From Firmicutes bacterium UBA5766 (GTDB taxonomy: Bacteria; Bacillota; Desulfotomaculia; Desulfotomaculales; Nap2-2B): a stretch of 32,910 nucleotides of DNA. The position numbers and the translations under genes were made by a program. How positions within the stretch are numbered: position 1 is the first letter of the stretch; each line of letters begins with the position of its first letter. The stretch is from assembly GCA_002418775.1 (NCBI GenBank), contig DIEU01000010.1:6673-39582 (forward strand), in the 5' to 3' direction. The notes beneath the pieces were generated by a model. That model was given only the letters and a program-made list of their open reading frames with translations, did no database searches and was not told the DNA's origin. This document shows, in pieces, positions 22,779 to 30,869 of the stretch.

Positions 22779-23237
22779 CTATGTAATCTTAAAATGAACA
22801 CCGATTTTGAAAACATTTTCCGCAGGAAGCGACAATAACTCTTTTATACCCGTCTGTCCACGGATATTCTCTATTGTCTGTTCAAGCTTATCCTGAGATT
22901 CCGCCAACACTGTAAACCACATATTAAACTCGTGGTCACGGAGGTAGTTATGTGTTACTCCCCGAAAACCGTTGATTATCGCAGCAACTTCACTTATCTG
23001 CTCCGGGGGTACTTTCAGGGCGCACAGCGTTCCTTTGTACCCGACCCGCCTGGAATCGAAAACCGCCCCCAAACGGCGGATAACGCCGGCGTCTTTCAAG
23101 CGCCCGAGGCGTCTGATAATTTCTTCTTCGGATACATGCAATTCCTCAGCCAGTGCCCGGTAGGGTTCAGGCACTACGGGCAGGCCGTTTTGAACGATAT
23201 TCAGCAAATCCCTGTCAGTTTGATCAAGTATTGTCAT
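22779..23237 (-). CDS. ahbA: Siroheme decarboxylase subunit AhbA
   Basis: Partner of AhbB in siroheme decarboxylation. The 152-residue Lrp/AsnC-like protein shows LDQTDRDLLNIVQNGLPVVP, VIRRLGAVFDSRRVGYKGTL and the active-site segment VTHNYLRDHEFNMWFTV, characteristic of AhbA/NirD-L-type proteins. Because of the AsnC fold such proteins are often misannotated as transcription regulators. The start overlaps the nirJ2/ahbD-like stop by 4 nt (ATGA), which implies translational coupling. Confidence 0.92.
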   Translation of the reverse strand: MTILDQTDRDLLNIVQNGLPVVPEPYRALAEELHVSEEEIIRRLGRLKDAGVIRRLGAVFDSRRVGYKGTLCALKVPPEQISEVAAIINGFRGVTHNYLRDHEFNMWFTVLAESQDKLEQTIENIRGQTGIKELLSLPAENVFKIGVHFKIT

Positions 23238-24235
23238 TCATCCCTGCCGGCCAATGTTTGCTTATGCTCGCACCACGGCTCCTCGCCCATGTAGTCGCCG
23301 GTATAAAAATAAGCCCGCGCCCGGCAGCCTCCGCAGATTTTCCTGTACTGGCAGATCCCGCACGACCCTTGGTATTTTTCCGTACGGAGCCTGTTTAAAA
23401 TGCTGTTTTCCTTCCATATGGTGCTGAAAGGCATCTCCTTAACATTGCCAAGCGGTATGTCCAAATATGCGCAGGGCTGTACTTCCCCCAGCGGGTTGAT
23501 GATGCAGTATGCGATGCCGGCCAGGCAGCCCTTGCTGAATCTAAGCTTCAAGCCCATTTGTCTGGCAATCCGCATGAATTGGGGAGCGCAGGTCGGTTTT
23601 AACTCTATTTTTACTTCCTCTTGTTTTTTTAGAATTTTATGCAGCAGTTCCTCATGCTGTTCTGACGTAAGGGAGCCTTCTTTGATATCCACAGCCCGGC
23701 CGGCAGGCACCAGGAAAAATATGTGGTGGGCAATAGCCCCTTCCTCTACGGCAAAATCAGTCAGGTCTTCTACATCGTTGTAATTCCAGTCAACCACTGT
23801 GGTATGGATTTGAAACGGCAGGCCTGCCCGCCGGCAGGCCCGCATGCCTTCCACAGCCGCCTGCCAGGAGCCTTGAGCGCCTCGCCAGTAATCGTGCCGC
23901 TCTATGTCCATGCTGTCCAGGCTGATTCCCGCAACCATAATCCCGGCTTTTTTTAACCGCTCCGCTATATCCCCTGTAATCAGCGTTCCGTTGGAACCCA
24001 GAACAGGCCTTAATCCGCTTCTGCGGGCATATCCAACAAGCTCGTATAGATCCGGCCTTAAAAGTGGCTCTCCCCCGCTGAAAATCATTATTTTAAAACC
24101 TGACCGGGTAATTTCATCGATCATGGCCATGGCTTCCGCAGTTGTCAGTTCAGCGCCTTTTATTTCGCCGGCGTTGCGGTAACAGTGCAGGCAGCGCAGG
24201 TTGCATGCGTTGGTTGTATTCCAGGAAACCAGCAA
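23234..24235 (-). CDS. ahbD: Radical SAM/SPASM protein of the NirJ2 / AhbD type (haem synthase candidate)
   Basis: AhbD turns Fe-coproporphyrin III into haem b by oxidative decarboxylation of two propionates. The 333-residue product has the radical SAM motif CNLRCLHC (CxxxCxxC, residues 11-18), the SAM-binding GGEP and a C-terminal SPASM-type cysteine set: C.AGIAYC, QPCAY, GSCGICQYRKICGGC and EPWC, enough for one or two auxiliary Fe-S clusters. Closest in style to proteins annotated NirJ2 in Gram-positive anaerobes. The AhbD role is inferred from the motifs and from the pathway gap that it alone would fill; a d1-type reaction cannot be ruled out. Confidence 0.82.
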   Translation of the reverse strand: MLVSWNTTNACNLRCLHCYRNAGEIKGAELTTAEAMAMIDEITRSGFKIMIFSGGEPLLRPDLYELVGYARRSGLRPVLGSNGTLITGDIAERLKKAGIMVAGISLDSMDIERHDYWRGAQGSWQAAVEGMRACRRAGLPFQIHTTVVDWNYNDVEDLTDFAVEEGAIAHHIFFLVPAGRAVDIKEGSLTSEQHEELLHKILKKQEEVKIELKPTCAPQFMRIARQMGLKLRFSKGCLAGIAYCIINPLGEVQPCAYLDIPLGNVKEMPFSTIWKENSILNRLRTEKYQGSCGICQYRKICGGCRARAYFYTGDYMGEEPWCEHKQTLAGRDE

Positions 24236-24240
24236 GCTGA

Positions 24241-25221
24241 TTATCCCCTTTCCTTCAGCCAGCGGGCAACATCTTTGGCGTGATAAGTCAGAATAACATT
24301 TGCCCCGGCGCGTTTGATTGCGGTCAGGTTTTCCAAAACAACTTCGCGCTCTTCAAGCCAGCCCAGACGGGAAGCCGCCTTGACCAGGGCGTATTCCCCG
24401 CTGACGTTATAGGCGGCCAAAGGACAGTCAAAGCTGTCCCTTGCCCTGCTGATTATATCAAGGTAGGCAAGGGCCGGTTTGACCATGATCAGATCAGCCC
24501 CGCTTTCCACGTCAATATTCATCTTGCGCAGGGCTTCCCGGGCATTGCCGTAATCCATCTGGTAAGATTTGCGGTCGCCGAACTTGGGACTGGAAGCGGC
24601 GGCCTCGCGGAAGGGGCCGTAATATGAAGAGGCAAATTTAGCCGAATAGGCCATGACCGGGGTATCCGTATAGCCCGCCTGGTCAAGATGGCTGCGGATG
24701 GCGCCGACAGTGCCGTCCATCATATCCGAAGGCGCAACCATGTCGGCGCCTGCCCTGGCATGTGAATGAGCGGTCAGGGCCAGCAGTTCCAGAGTCGGAT
24801 CATTAAGCACGCGGCCGTCCCTGACTACTCCGCAGTGTCCGTGGCTTGTATAACCGCAAAGGCACACATCCGTGATAATAAACAACTCGGGAAGCTCTCT
24901 TTTGATAACCCGGAGGGATTCCTGAACAACTCCTTCGTCACTATAAGCTTCCGTAGCCAGTTCATCTTTTTCAGTCGGCACGCCGAAAATCAGCGCGGCC
25001 TGGATCCCGAGGTCTTTAACCGTCGACAATTCCTCAAGCAGTTTATCTATAGAAAAATTGAAAACTCCGGGCATGGATTCGATTTCCTTGCGGATACCTT
25101 TGCCGCGGGTTACAAAAACAGGGTAGATTAAATCTTCAACTGCAAGAGTTGTCTCCCTGACCAGACGGCGCATGCGTTCATCATTGCGCAGGCGGCGCAG
25201 CCGCGTAGCAGGATAATTCAT
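24241..25221 (-). CDS. hemB: 5-aminolevulinate dehydratase (porphobilinogen synthase)
   Basis: HemB condenses two 5-aminolevulinates to porphobilinogen. The product has the zinc-binding triad DVCLCGYTSHGHCG, so it is a zinc enzyme, and the two active-site lysines in MAYSAKFASSYYGP and MVKPALAYLD. I chose the second ATG, 25221 (MNYPATRLRRLRNDE), since AGGGA lies 8 nt upstream and it fits the family; an in-frame ATG at 25230 overlaps that site. Length is about 326 residues. It lies between the two radical SAM genes, 37 nt after the nirJ1-like gene and 5 nt before the nirJ2-like one. Confidence 0.97.
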   Translation of the reverse strand: MNYPATRLRRLRNDERMRRLVRETTLAVEDLIYPVFVTRGKGIRKEIESMPGVFNFSIDKLLEELSTVKDLGIQAALIFGVPTEKDELATEAYSDEGVVQESLRVIKRELPELFIITDVCLCGYTSHGHCGVVRDGRVLNDPTLELLALTAHSHARAGADMVAPSDMMDGTVGAIRSHLDQAGYTDTPVMAYSAKFASSYYGPFREAAASSPKFGDRKSYQMDYGNAREALRKMNIDVESGADLIMVKPALAYLDIISRARDSFDCPLAAYNVSGEYALVKAASRLGWLEEREVVLENLTAIKRAGANVILTYHAKDVARWLKERG

Positions 25222-25258
25222 CAATACCATCCCTTTATTTCATATCATACTTGTTGCT

Positions 25259-26428
25259 TTAAAGTCCAATTTCCTGATCATTCAGGTAACAGGCAGGATC
25301 GGAAGCCCAAAAATCTCCGCAGGCGGCTTCTGCCCGGGTACGCGAGTTCCCGTTGCAGAGATCAAGCCAGCGGCAGGCGCTGCACCTTCCTTTTAATAAG
25401 GAACGGCGGTTTCTAAGTCCAGCCATGACCGGGTGGCCTGCGTCCCGCCAGATTTCCGAAAATGGCCTTTCCCTGATGTTGCCGATCGTATGCTGGAGAG
25501 TGAACTGATCGGGATGGACATTGCCGTCCCAGTCTACAGCGCCAAGGGCCACACCCGAACGGTTGCCCCCGTTATTCCTAAGCAGCCGGTATACTTCCCC
25601 GGACCTGGGATTGCTGCTTTCGAGCAGTTTCAAATACACATAGACACCGTCGGCGTGGTTATTTACTGTTAAAACTTCCTTCTGCAGACCCCGGCGGTGA
25701 TAATCCAACACCCGGTCCATGATTAGATCCAGCACTGCACGCTTTTCATCGTTTGTTATATCCTGATTGGACATTTCGGTTCCCCGTCCCGCATAGGCAA
25801 GGTGGTAAAAACAGACCCGGGGGATATTCTCAGTTTCGATCAGTTCAAATATGGATTCTATCTCAGACAGGTTATGCCTGTTTACTGTAAAGCGCAGGCC
25901 CACCTTCTGCCCTACGGAAAGGCAGTTCCGGATCCCCTGCAAAGCGGAGTCAAAAGCGCCCTTCAGGCCGCGGAAATTGTCGTTAACCTCTCTCATGCCA
26001 TCCAAACTGACACCGACATAACTCACTCCCGCATCCTTAATCTTTTTTGCGGCGTCGGGAGTGATCAGCGTTCCGTTGGTTGAAAGGGTCAGACGAAGAC
26101 CAAGTTTTCCGGCATGGCTGATCAGGTCAAAAAAATCCGGACGTGAAACCGGCTCCCCCCCCGAAAGAAGCAGCGCCGGTACCCTGAATGCTGCAAGATC
26201 GTCTAAAAAATCGACAGCATCCTGACAGGTTAATTCATCCCCCGGCCCTGACCGCGCCGACGCGTAACAGTGCCTGCATTTAAGATTGCAGGCGCGGGTT
26301 ATGTTCCAGACGACCACCGGGCCATACCCCGCGGCCGCGCCGGAGCGCTGCGAAGAGGAACTTTCGCTGTAACGCAGTGAATCGCCATAATATTCAATGC
26401 CGCAAAGAAGTTTGGTAATGCTGATCAA
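25259..26428 (-). CDS. ahbC: Radical SAM protein of the NirJ1 / AhbC type (didecarboxysiroheme deacetylase)
   Basis: AhbC removes the two acetate side chains of 12,18-didecarboxysiroheme to give Fe-coproporphyrin III. The 389-residue protein begins ISITKLLCGIEYYGDSLRY, a stretch typical of AhbC/NirJ1, followed by the CNLKCRHC radical SAM motif, SGGEPVSRPDF and a C-terminal SPASM-like set (CSACRWLDLCNGNSR, AACGDF, PACY). The start is TTG with GGAG 6 nt upstream; no ATG fits. It lies between cobA-hemD and hemB. Confidence 0.87.
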   Translation of the reverse strand: MISITKLLCGIEYYGDSLRYSESSSSQRSGAAAGYGPVVVWNITRACNLKCRHCYASARSGPGDELTCQDAVDFLDDLAAFRVPALLLSGGEPVSRPDFFDLISHAGKLGLRLTLSTNGTLITPDAAKKIKDAGVSYVGVSLDGMREVNDNFRGLKGAFDSALQGIRNCLSVGQKVGLRFTVNRHNLSEIESIFELIETENIPRVCFYHLAYAGRGTEMSNQDITNDEKRAVLDLIMDRVLDYHRRGLQKEVLTVNNHADGVYVYLKLLESSNPRSGEVYRLLRNNGGNRSGVALGAVDWDGNVHPDQFTLQHTIGNIRERPFSEIWRDAGHPVMAGLRNRRSLLKGRCSACRWLDLCNGNSRTRAEAACGDFWASDPACYLNDQEIGL

Positions 26429-26461
26429 TTTATCTCCAGAGCCTTTCCTTTAGTTGCGTTT

Positions 26462-27979
26462 TTATAAATTGCTTCTTAGAATTGCTTCAACAAGCCCTTC
26501 AGAGGTATAATCCCGGGCTACTATATCCGACCTTAAGCCGGACTCAGCCGCAGCCTGCGCTGTCACCGGACCGATGCAGGCCACCTGAATGTTCCTTAAC
26601 AACGCGGTCAAATCGGAACCGCCAAACAACTGCACAAAATTATGCACTGCAGACGGGCTGGCAAAGGTAATCAGGTGAATTAAGCCCTGCTCCAGCATCC
26701 GCCTTAGATAATCCGGATCGCCCCCGGCCGCGCAGGTCCGGTAAGCAATTACATCATCAACCTCCGCTCCAAGACCTGCCAAAGCATCTCTTAGAAATTT
26801 GCGGGCTTTGTCCGACCTGGGCAGCAGAATACGGTCTCCCGTTTTAATCATACCCTTGATACTGGCCACAATCTCTTCCGCTATGTACACCGGCGGCGTC
26901 AAGGCGACCCTGAGGCCATGTTCTTCCAGCGCTTCCCTCGTTTTGGGACCAATCGCTACAAGTTTGATTCCCTTTAAATCCCGGATATCTATTAAACGTT
27001 CGATCATTCTTTTCAAAAAGTATTTTACACCATTTTTACTGGTAAAGATAATCCAGTTATACTGCCCGATTCTGTCCAGCGCCTGATCTAAAGGACTGCT
27101 GTCGTCAGGCCCGGCAATCGCAATGGTGGGAAAAACAATTACTTCCCCGCCCTGTTCCGTTAAAAGACGGGCAAGGCCTTCAGCTTGCTGTGCTTCACGG
27201 GTGACTAAAATACGCCTGCCGGTCAAGGGCTTATTTTTCAGCCACCAGAGCTTCTTATTCAAACCAACTACGTCTCCGGCAACAATCACAGCCGGGTTTT
27301 TAAAATTTTCCCGCTCAGCCTTTGAAACAATGTCGGCGAGCGTACCCTGTAAAAACTCCTGTTCCGCCCATGTGCCCCACCGGATTAAAGCAGCTGGCGT
27401 CTCGCCGCTGCGCCCGTGTTTGATAAGCTGCCCACAGATGGCTTTCAAGTTGGCCATTCCCATTAGAAATACCAGGGTACCTGGTTCAGCAGCTATTTTA
27501 TCCCAGGCAATCATCGAATTTTCCTTGTCAGGATCTTCATTTCCCGTAACAATTGTTACAGACGAAGCATGGCTGCGGTGTGTAAGGGGAATTCCGGCAT
27601 AAGCCGGCGCAGCCACAGCCGATGTGACACCGGGCACGACTTCAAAAGGCACGCCTGCTTCAGCCAGGGCTTCCGCCTCTTCCCCGCCCCTGCCAAAAAT
27701 AAAAGGATCGCCGCCTTTAAGACGTACAACCTTTTTCCCCTCCCTGGCCAGGCCAATCAGCAGCGAATTTATTCCGTCCTGGGTTCCGGCCAGGCCGGTA
27801 GTTTCTTTTCCCATGAATATTTTCACGGCCTCAGGGCTCGCAAAAGAAAGCAACTGGGGGTTAACCAGCCTGTCGTAAACAATGACGTCCGCCTTCTCCA
27901 AACACCGGATGCCTTTAACGGTAATCAGCCCCGGATCGCCAGGACCGGCGCCGACAAGATATACTATACCTTTCAGCAT
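26462..27979 (-). CDS. cobA-hemD: Fused uroporphyrinogen-III C-methyltransferase / uroporphyrinogen-III synthase (CobA-HemD)
   Basis: A 505-residue two-domain enzyme. Residues 1 to about 250 are the SAM-dependent methyltransferase (VYLVGAGPGDPGLITVKGIR, VRLKGGDPFIFGRGGEEAEA, VPGVTSAVAAPAYAGIPLTH) that makes precorrin-2. Residues from about 255 (GRRILVTREAQQAEGLARLL) to the end are HemD, which closes hydroxymethylbilane to uroporphyrinogen III (IIFTSKNGVKYFL, LLPRSDKAR, ITFASPSAVHNFV). The fusion, known in clostridia, channels the product straight to the siroheme branch. The start overlaps hemC by 7 nt. Confidence 0.95.
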   Translation of the reverse strand: MLKGIVYLVGAGPGDPGLITVKGIRCLEKADVIVYDRLVNPQLLSFASPEAVKIFMGKETTGLAGTQDGINSLLIGLAREGKKVVRLKGGDPFIFGRGGEEAEALAEAGVPFEVVPGVTSAVAAPAYAGIPLTHRSHASSVTIVTGNEDPDKENSMIAWDKIAAEPGTLVFLMGMANLKAICGQLIKHGRSGETPAALIRWGTWAEQEFLQGTLADIVSKAERENFKNPAVIVAGDVVGLNKKLWWLKNKPLTGRRILVTREAQQAEGLARLLTEQGGEVIVFPTIAIAGPDDSSPLDQALDRIGQYNWIIFTSKNGVKYFLKRMIERLIDIRDLKGIKLVAIGPKTREALEEHGLRVALTPPVYIAEEIVASIKGMIKTGDRILLPRSDKARKFLRDALAGLGAEVDDVIAYRTCAAGGDPDYLRRMLEQGLIHLITFASPSAVHNFVQLFGGSDLTALLRNIQVACIGPVTAQAAAESGLRSDIVARDYTSEGLVEAILRSNL

Positions 27980-28914
27980 TTGTTATCAAACTCCTGACGG
28001 GCCGATTTCAAAATTGAAGCCGCGCCCTTGGTAAACAGTTTTTGGGCAAGTTCCCTTCCTATAACATCCGCCTGTTCTTTAGGACCGGTCATTTTCTCTC
28101 TGACAAAGCGACTCCCGTCAAGAGTAAGCGCTATTCCTTCGATAATAAGGGAATCGCCTTCAATCTGGCCGACAGCGCCTACCGGCGCCTGGCATCCGCC
28201 TTCGAGTTCCTTCATAAAAGACCTTTCGGCGGTTATGGCCGCTCTTGAGTCATCGTGATCCAGGCGTGAAATTAATCTGCTTATTTCCTGGTCGTTTTCC
28301 CGTATTTCGATACCGATTGATCCCTGTCCGACTGCCGGTACGCAAATCGAATAGGGTATTTTTTGAGCAATTATTTCTTCGAAGCCTAATCTTTTAATCC
28401 CTGCAAAAGCCAGTATCAGCGCATCCAGACCCTCTTCCGAGAGCTTCTTCAGACGGGTGGTCAGGTTGCCGCGCATGGTTGTCATCTTTAAATCAGGCCG
28501 GTAATGCAGCAACTGGGCAATTCGCCTTAGGCTGCTTGTGCCGATCGAAGCGCCCTTTGGCAGATTCTGAAGAGTTACTCCGGCGGGCGCGATTAAAACA
28601 TCCCCCGGCCATTCCCGGCGGCAGACAGCGCCGATAGATAACTTTTCGGGCAGACTGATGGGAATGTCCTTCATACTGTGAACGGCAAGATCTATTTTCC
28701 CTTCCAGCAGGGCCATTTCCAGTTCTTTAGTAAACAAGCCTTTATCGCCAATTTTAGCGAGGGCCACATCCTGAATATAATCACCAAGGGTCTTGATTCC
28801 AACTACTTGGAACAACAAACCCGGCTCTAAACTTTGCAGTTCCCCTAGCACCCAGCGGGCCTGGCAGAGGGCGAGAACACTGTCTCTGGCGCCAATTCTT
28901 ATTTCCCGCTTCAA
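27973..28914 (-). CDS. hemC: Hydroxymethylbilane synthase (porphobilinogen deaminase)
   Basis: HemC joins four porphobilinogens into hydroxymethylbilane. The 313-residue protein has IRIGARDSVLALCQARWV, HSMKDIPISLP, GTSSLRRIAQL with the substrate-binding arginines, and the dipyrromethane-cofactor cysteine in LEGGCQAPVGA. The ATG overlaps the hemA stop (4 nt), and its own stop overlaps the start of cobA-hemD, so translation of the three is likely coupled. Confidence 0.97.
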   Translation of the reverse strand: MKREIRIGARDSVLALCQARWVLGELQSLEPGLLFQVVGIKTLGDYIQDVALAKIGDKGLFTKELEMALLEGKIDLAVHSMKDIPISLPEKLSIGAVCRREWPGDVLIAPAGVTLQNLPKGASIGTSSLRRIAQLLHYRPDLKMTTMRGNLTTRLKKLSEEGLDALILAFAGIKRLGFEEIIAQKIPYSICVPAVGQGSIGIEIRENDQEISRLISRLDHDDSRAAITAERSFMKELEGGCQAPVGAVGQIEGDSLIIEGIALTLDGSRFVREKMTGPKEQADVIGRELAQKLFTKGAASILKSARQEFDNKC

Positions 28915-30233
28915 ACTTTACCTCCGTCAATCATTGTTTTAAGCATATATTCCCTGTCCTGCTCCTCTTTAACCTGCAAGTCGAAGAGGATCTGCAGAAC
29001 TTCAGTATAAAGATGCCCCTTAGATGTTAAGGCATAATCCTTCAACCTTGTTATTGGCACATGCAGAAGCTGGTTGACAATTGAATTCACCAAAGAACCG
29101 ATTACCTTGCGGTCATGCGGCGCCAGTTCACCAAGGCGGTTTAACGCCCGGCGAAGCTCTTTTTGTTTAATCTCTTCCGCCCATTGCTTTAAGGCGGAAA
29201 CTGTCGGGACCACGAATTGCGTACCCAGCCATTTCATAAACTGATCCAATTCGTCCTCAATTATACCTTCGGCATCAACAGCCATCTGTCTTCTCAAAGC
29301 AATGTTCCGGTCTACGATACATTGCAGATCATCAATGTCATATAAAGAAATTCCCGGCAATTCAGCTACCGCAGGATCGATATCACGCGGGACGGCGATA
29401 TCCACAATCAGGATTTTAGCTCCCGGACGTGAACGAAGAACTTCATCCACCTGCCGGTGATGAACTACATAATGAGGAGCGCCTGTACAGCTGATTACAA
29501 TATCCGACTTAATCAGGTGCTGATATAATTCTTCAAATCTCACCGCCCTGCCGCCGAATTCCCTGGCTAGTTCCAGAGCGCGGTTGTATGAACGGTTGGA
29601 TACTATTACTCCGTTTACTCCATTGGCTACAAGATAGCGTACGGAAAGCTCGCTGATTTTGCCGGCGCCCAGAATCAGCACGGAACGGCCTTTTAAATCG
29701 CCCAGGGTCTGCCTGGCCAATTCAACAGCAGCGTAACTGACCGAAACAGCGTTTTGATCAATGGCCGTTTCCCTGTGGACCTTCTTGCCGACGGTTATAG
29801 CCTGCTGAAAAAGAGAGTTTAAACAGCTGCTGGTGGAACCGTTCGTATAGGCCGTCTGATATGCGCTGCGTACCTGGCCGAGGATTTCTGTCTCTCCTAA
29901 AACCATTGAATCCAGGCCGGACGCAACTCTGAACAAATGGCGGATTGCATCGTAGAGAATATGGACATAAGTATAGTTTTTAATCTGTGAAATATCCGTT
30001 CCGGACTTGCGGGCAAGGAAATTTTGGACGACACCGATCCCTTCGTCAAGTTCCTTGGAAGCAACGTAGACTTCCGTCCTGTTGCAGGTAAATAAAACCA
30101 CACATTCTTCAATAACGGGATGTGAGCAGAGCATGTCAAGGGCTTCTTTTGTCAATTGTTCAGTAAAAGAAAGCTTTTCCCTTATTTCCACAGGCGCTGT
30201 TCTATGGCTGACGCCTACCGCTACGATAAACAT
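28911..30233 (-). CDS. hemA: Glutamyl-tRNA reductase
   Basis: HemA reduces glutamyl-tRNA(Glu) to glutamate-1-semialdehyde with NADPH, the first committed step. At 440 residues it has GVSHRTAPVEIREKLSF, the catalytic cysteine in LFTCNRTEVY (about residue 50), GLDSMVLGETEILGQV, the NADPH domain (VLILGAGKISELSVRYL) and the C-terminal dimerisation helix. Its first 32 nt overlap the 3' end of the sirC-like gene, and its stop overlaps hemC. HemA is often feedback-regulated by haem at the protein level; nothing in the DNA shows this here. Confidence 0.97.
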   Translation of the reverse strand: MFIVAVGVSHRTAPVEIREKLSFTEQLTKEALDMLCSHPVIEECVVLFTCNRTEVYVASKELDEGIGVVQNFLARKSGTDISQIKNYTYVHILYDAIRHLFRVASGLDSMVLGETEILGQVRSAYQTAYTNGSTSSCLNSLFQQAITVGKKVHRETAIDQNAVSVSYAAVELARQTLGDLKGRSVLILGAGKISELSVRYLVANGVNGVIVSNRSYNRALELAREFGGRAVRFEELYQHLIKSDIVISCTGAPHYVVHHRQVDEVLRSRPGAKILIVDIAVPRDIDPAVAELPGISLYDIDDLQCIVDRNIALRRQMAVDAEGIIEDELDQFMKWLGTQFVVPTVSALKQWAEEIKQKELRRALNRLGELAPHDRKVIGSLVNSIVNQLLHVPITRLKDYALTSKGHLYTEVLQILFDLQVKEEQDREYMLKTMIDGGKV

Positions 30234-30852
30234 CGTTTATTATACGCTCCCTCGCTTGATTCCACTGACCCTGTTCGACCATTTTCAAAAGATCATCATC
30301 AAGAAGATTTTCTATAATAACACGGCCGGCGTCTTTATTTTCAGCTGCGCTATGCATTTTAAGACGGATTGCGCCAAGCAGATCGGTAAGTTTTCCATAT
30401 TCCGGACCATATTTTTTCTGCAGGGATTCTTTAATTTTCCTTGCCAATAAAGGACTTTTGCCGTCTGTAGAAACCGCAATCTGAAAGGAGCCACGTTTAA
30501 CTACAGCCGGCACGAAAAAACTGCACACTTCCGGATCATCCACAATATTCACCAGTATGTTTCTTTCAAAACAATCCGCCGCTATCCTGCGGTTAACGTC
30601 TTTGCTGCTGGTGGCTCCGATAACCAGAAAGGTTCCGGCAAGATCGGCGGGATCATAATTTCCCTGGCGGTATGTGATTAATCCTTTTTGAATAAGTTTT
30701 TTTAATTTTGAAGTAATTATTAAACTTATTATTTCTACTCTGGCTCCGCTTTTCAGCAAAGAAAAAACCTTTCGCTCAGCAACTGCGCCCCCGCCAATCA
30801 CCAGGCACTTCCGGTCTTTCGTTATTAAAGAAACAGGATAGCAATAAGCCAT
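30202..30852 (-). CDS. Precorrin-2 dehydrogenase / sirohydrochlorin ferrochelatase (SirC/Met8-like)
   Basis: A 216-residue protein corresponding to the N-terminal half of CysG. The NAD site is CLVIGGGAVAERKVFSLLKS, followed by VNIVDDPEVCSFFVPA with the conserved Asp of Met8-type bifunctional enzymes, and ISTDGKSP-like AVSTDGKSPLLARKIKESL. It oxidises precorrin-2 to sirohydrochlorin and may also insert iron. No separate chelatase (SirB/CbiK) gene is seen here, so this protein may do both steps. It overlaps hemA by 32 nt and follows the polyprenyl synthase by 17 nt. Confidence 0.9.
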   Translation of the reverse strand: MAYCYPVSLITKDRKCLVIGGGAVAERKVFSLLKSGARVEIISLIITSKLKKLIQKGLITYRQGNYDPADLAGTFLVIGATSSKDVNRRIAADCFERNILVNIVDDPEVCSFFVPAVVKRGSFQIAVSTDGKSPLLARKIKESLQKKYGPEYGKLTDLLGAIRLKMHSAAENKDAGRVIIENLLDDDLLKMVEQGQWNQARERIINDVYRSGRRQP

Positions 30853-30869
30853 ATTTAATCATTCCCAAT

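Noticed and set aside
22300..23237. AhbA and AhbB as Lrp/AsnC transcription regulators
   Set aside because: They share the fold, but the active-site segments, pairing and location between haem genes point to siroheme decarboxylase.
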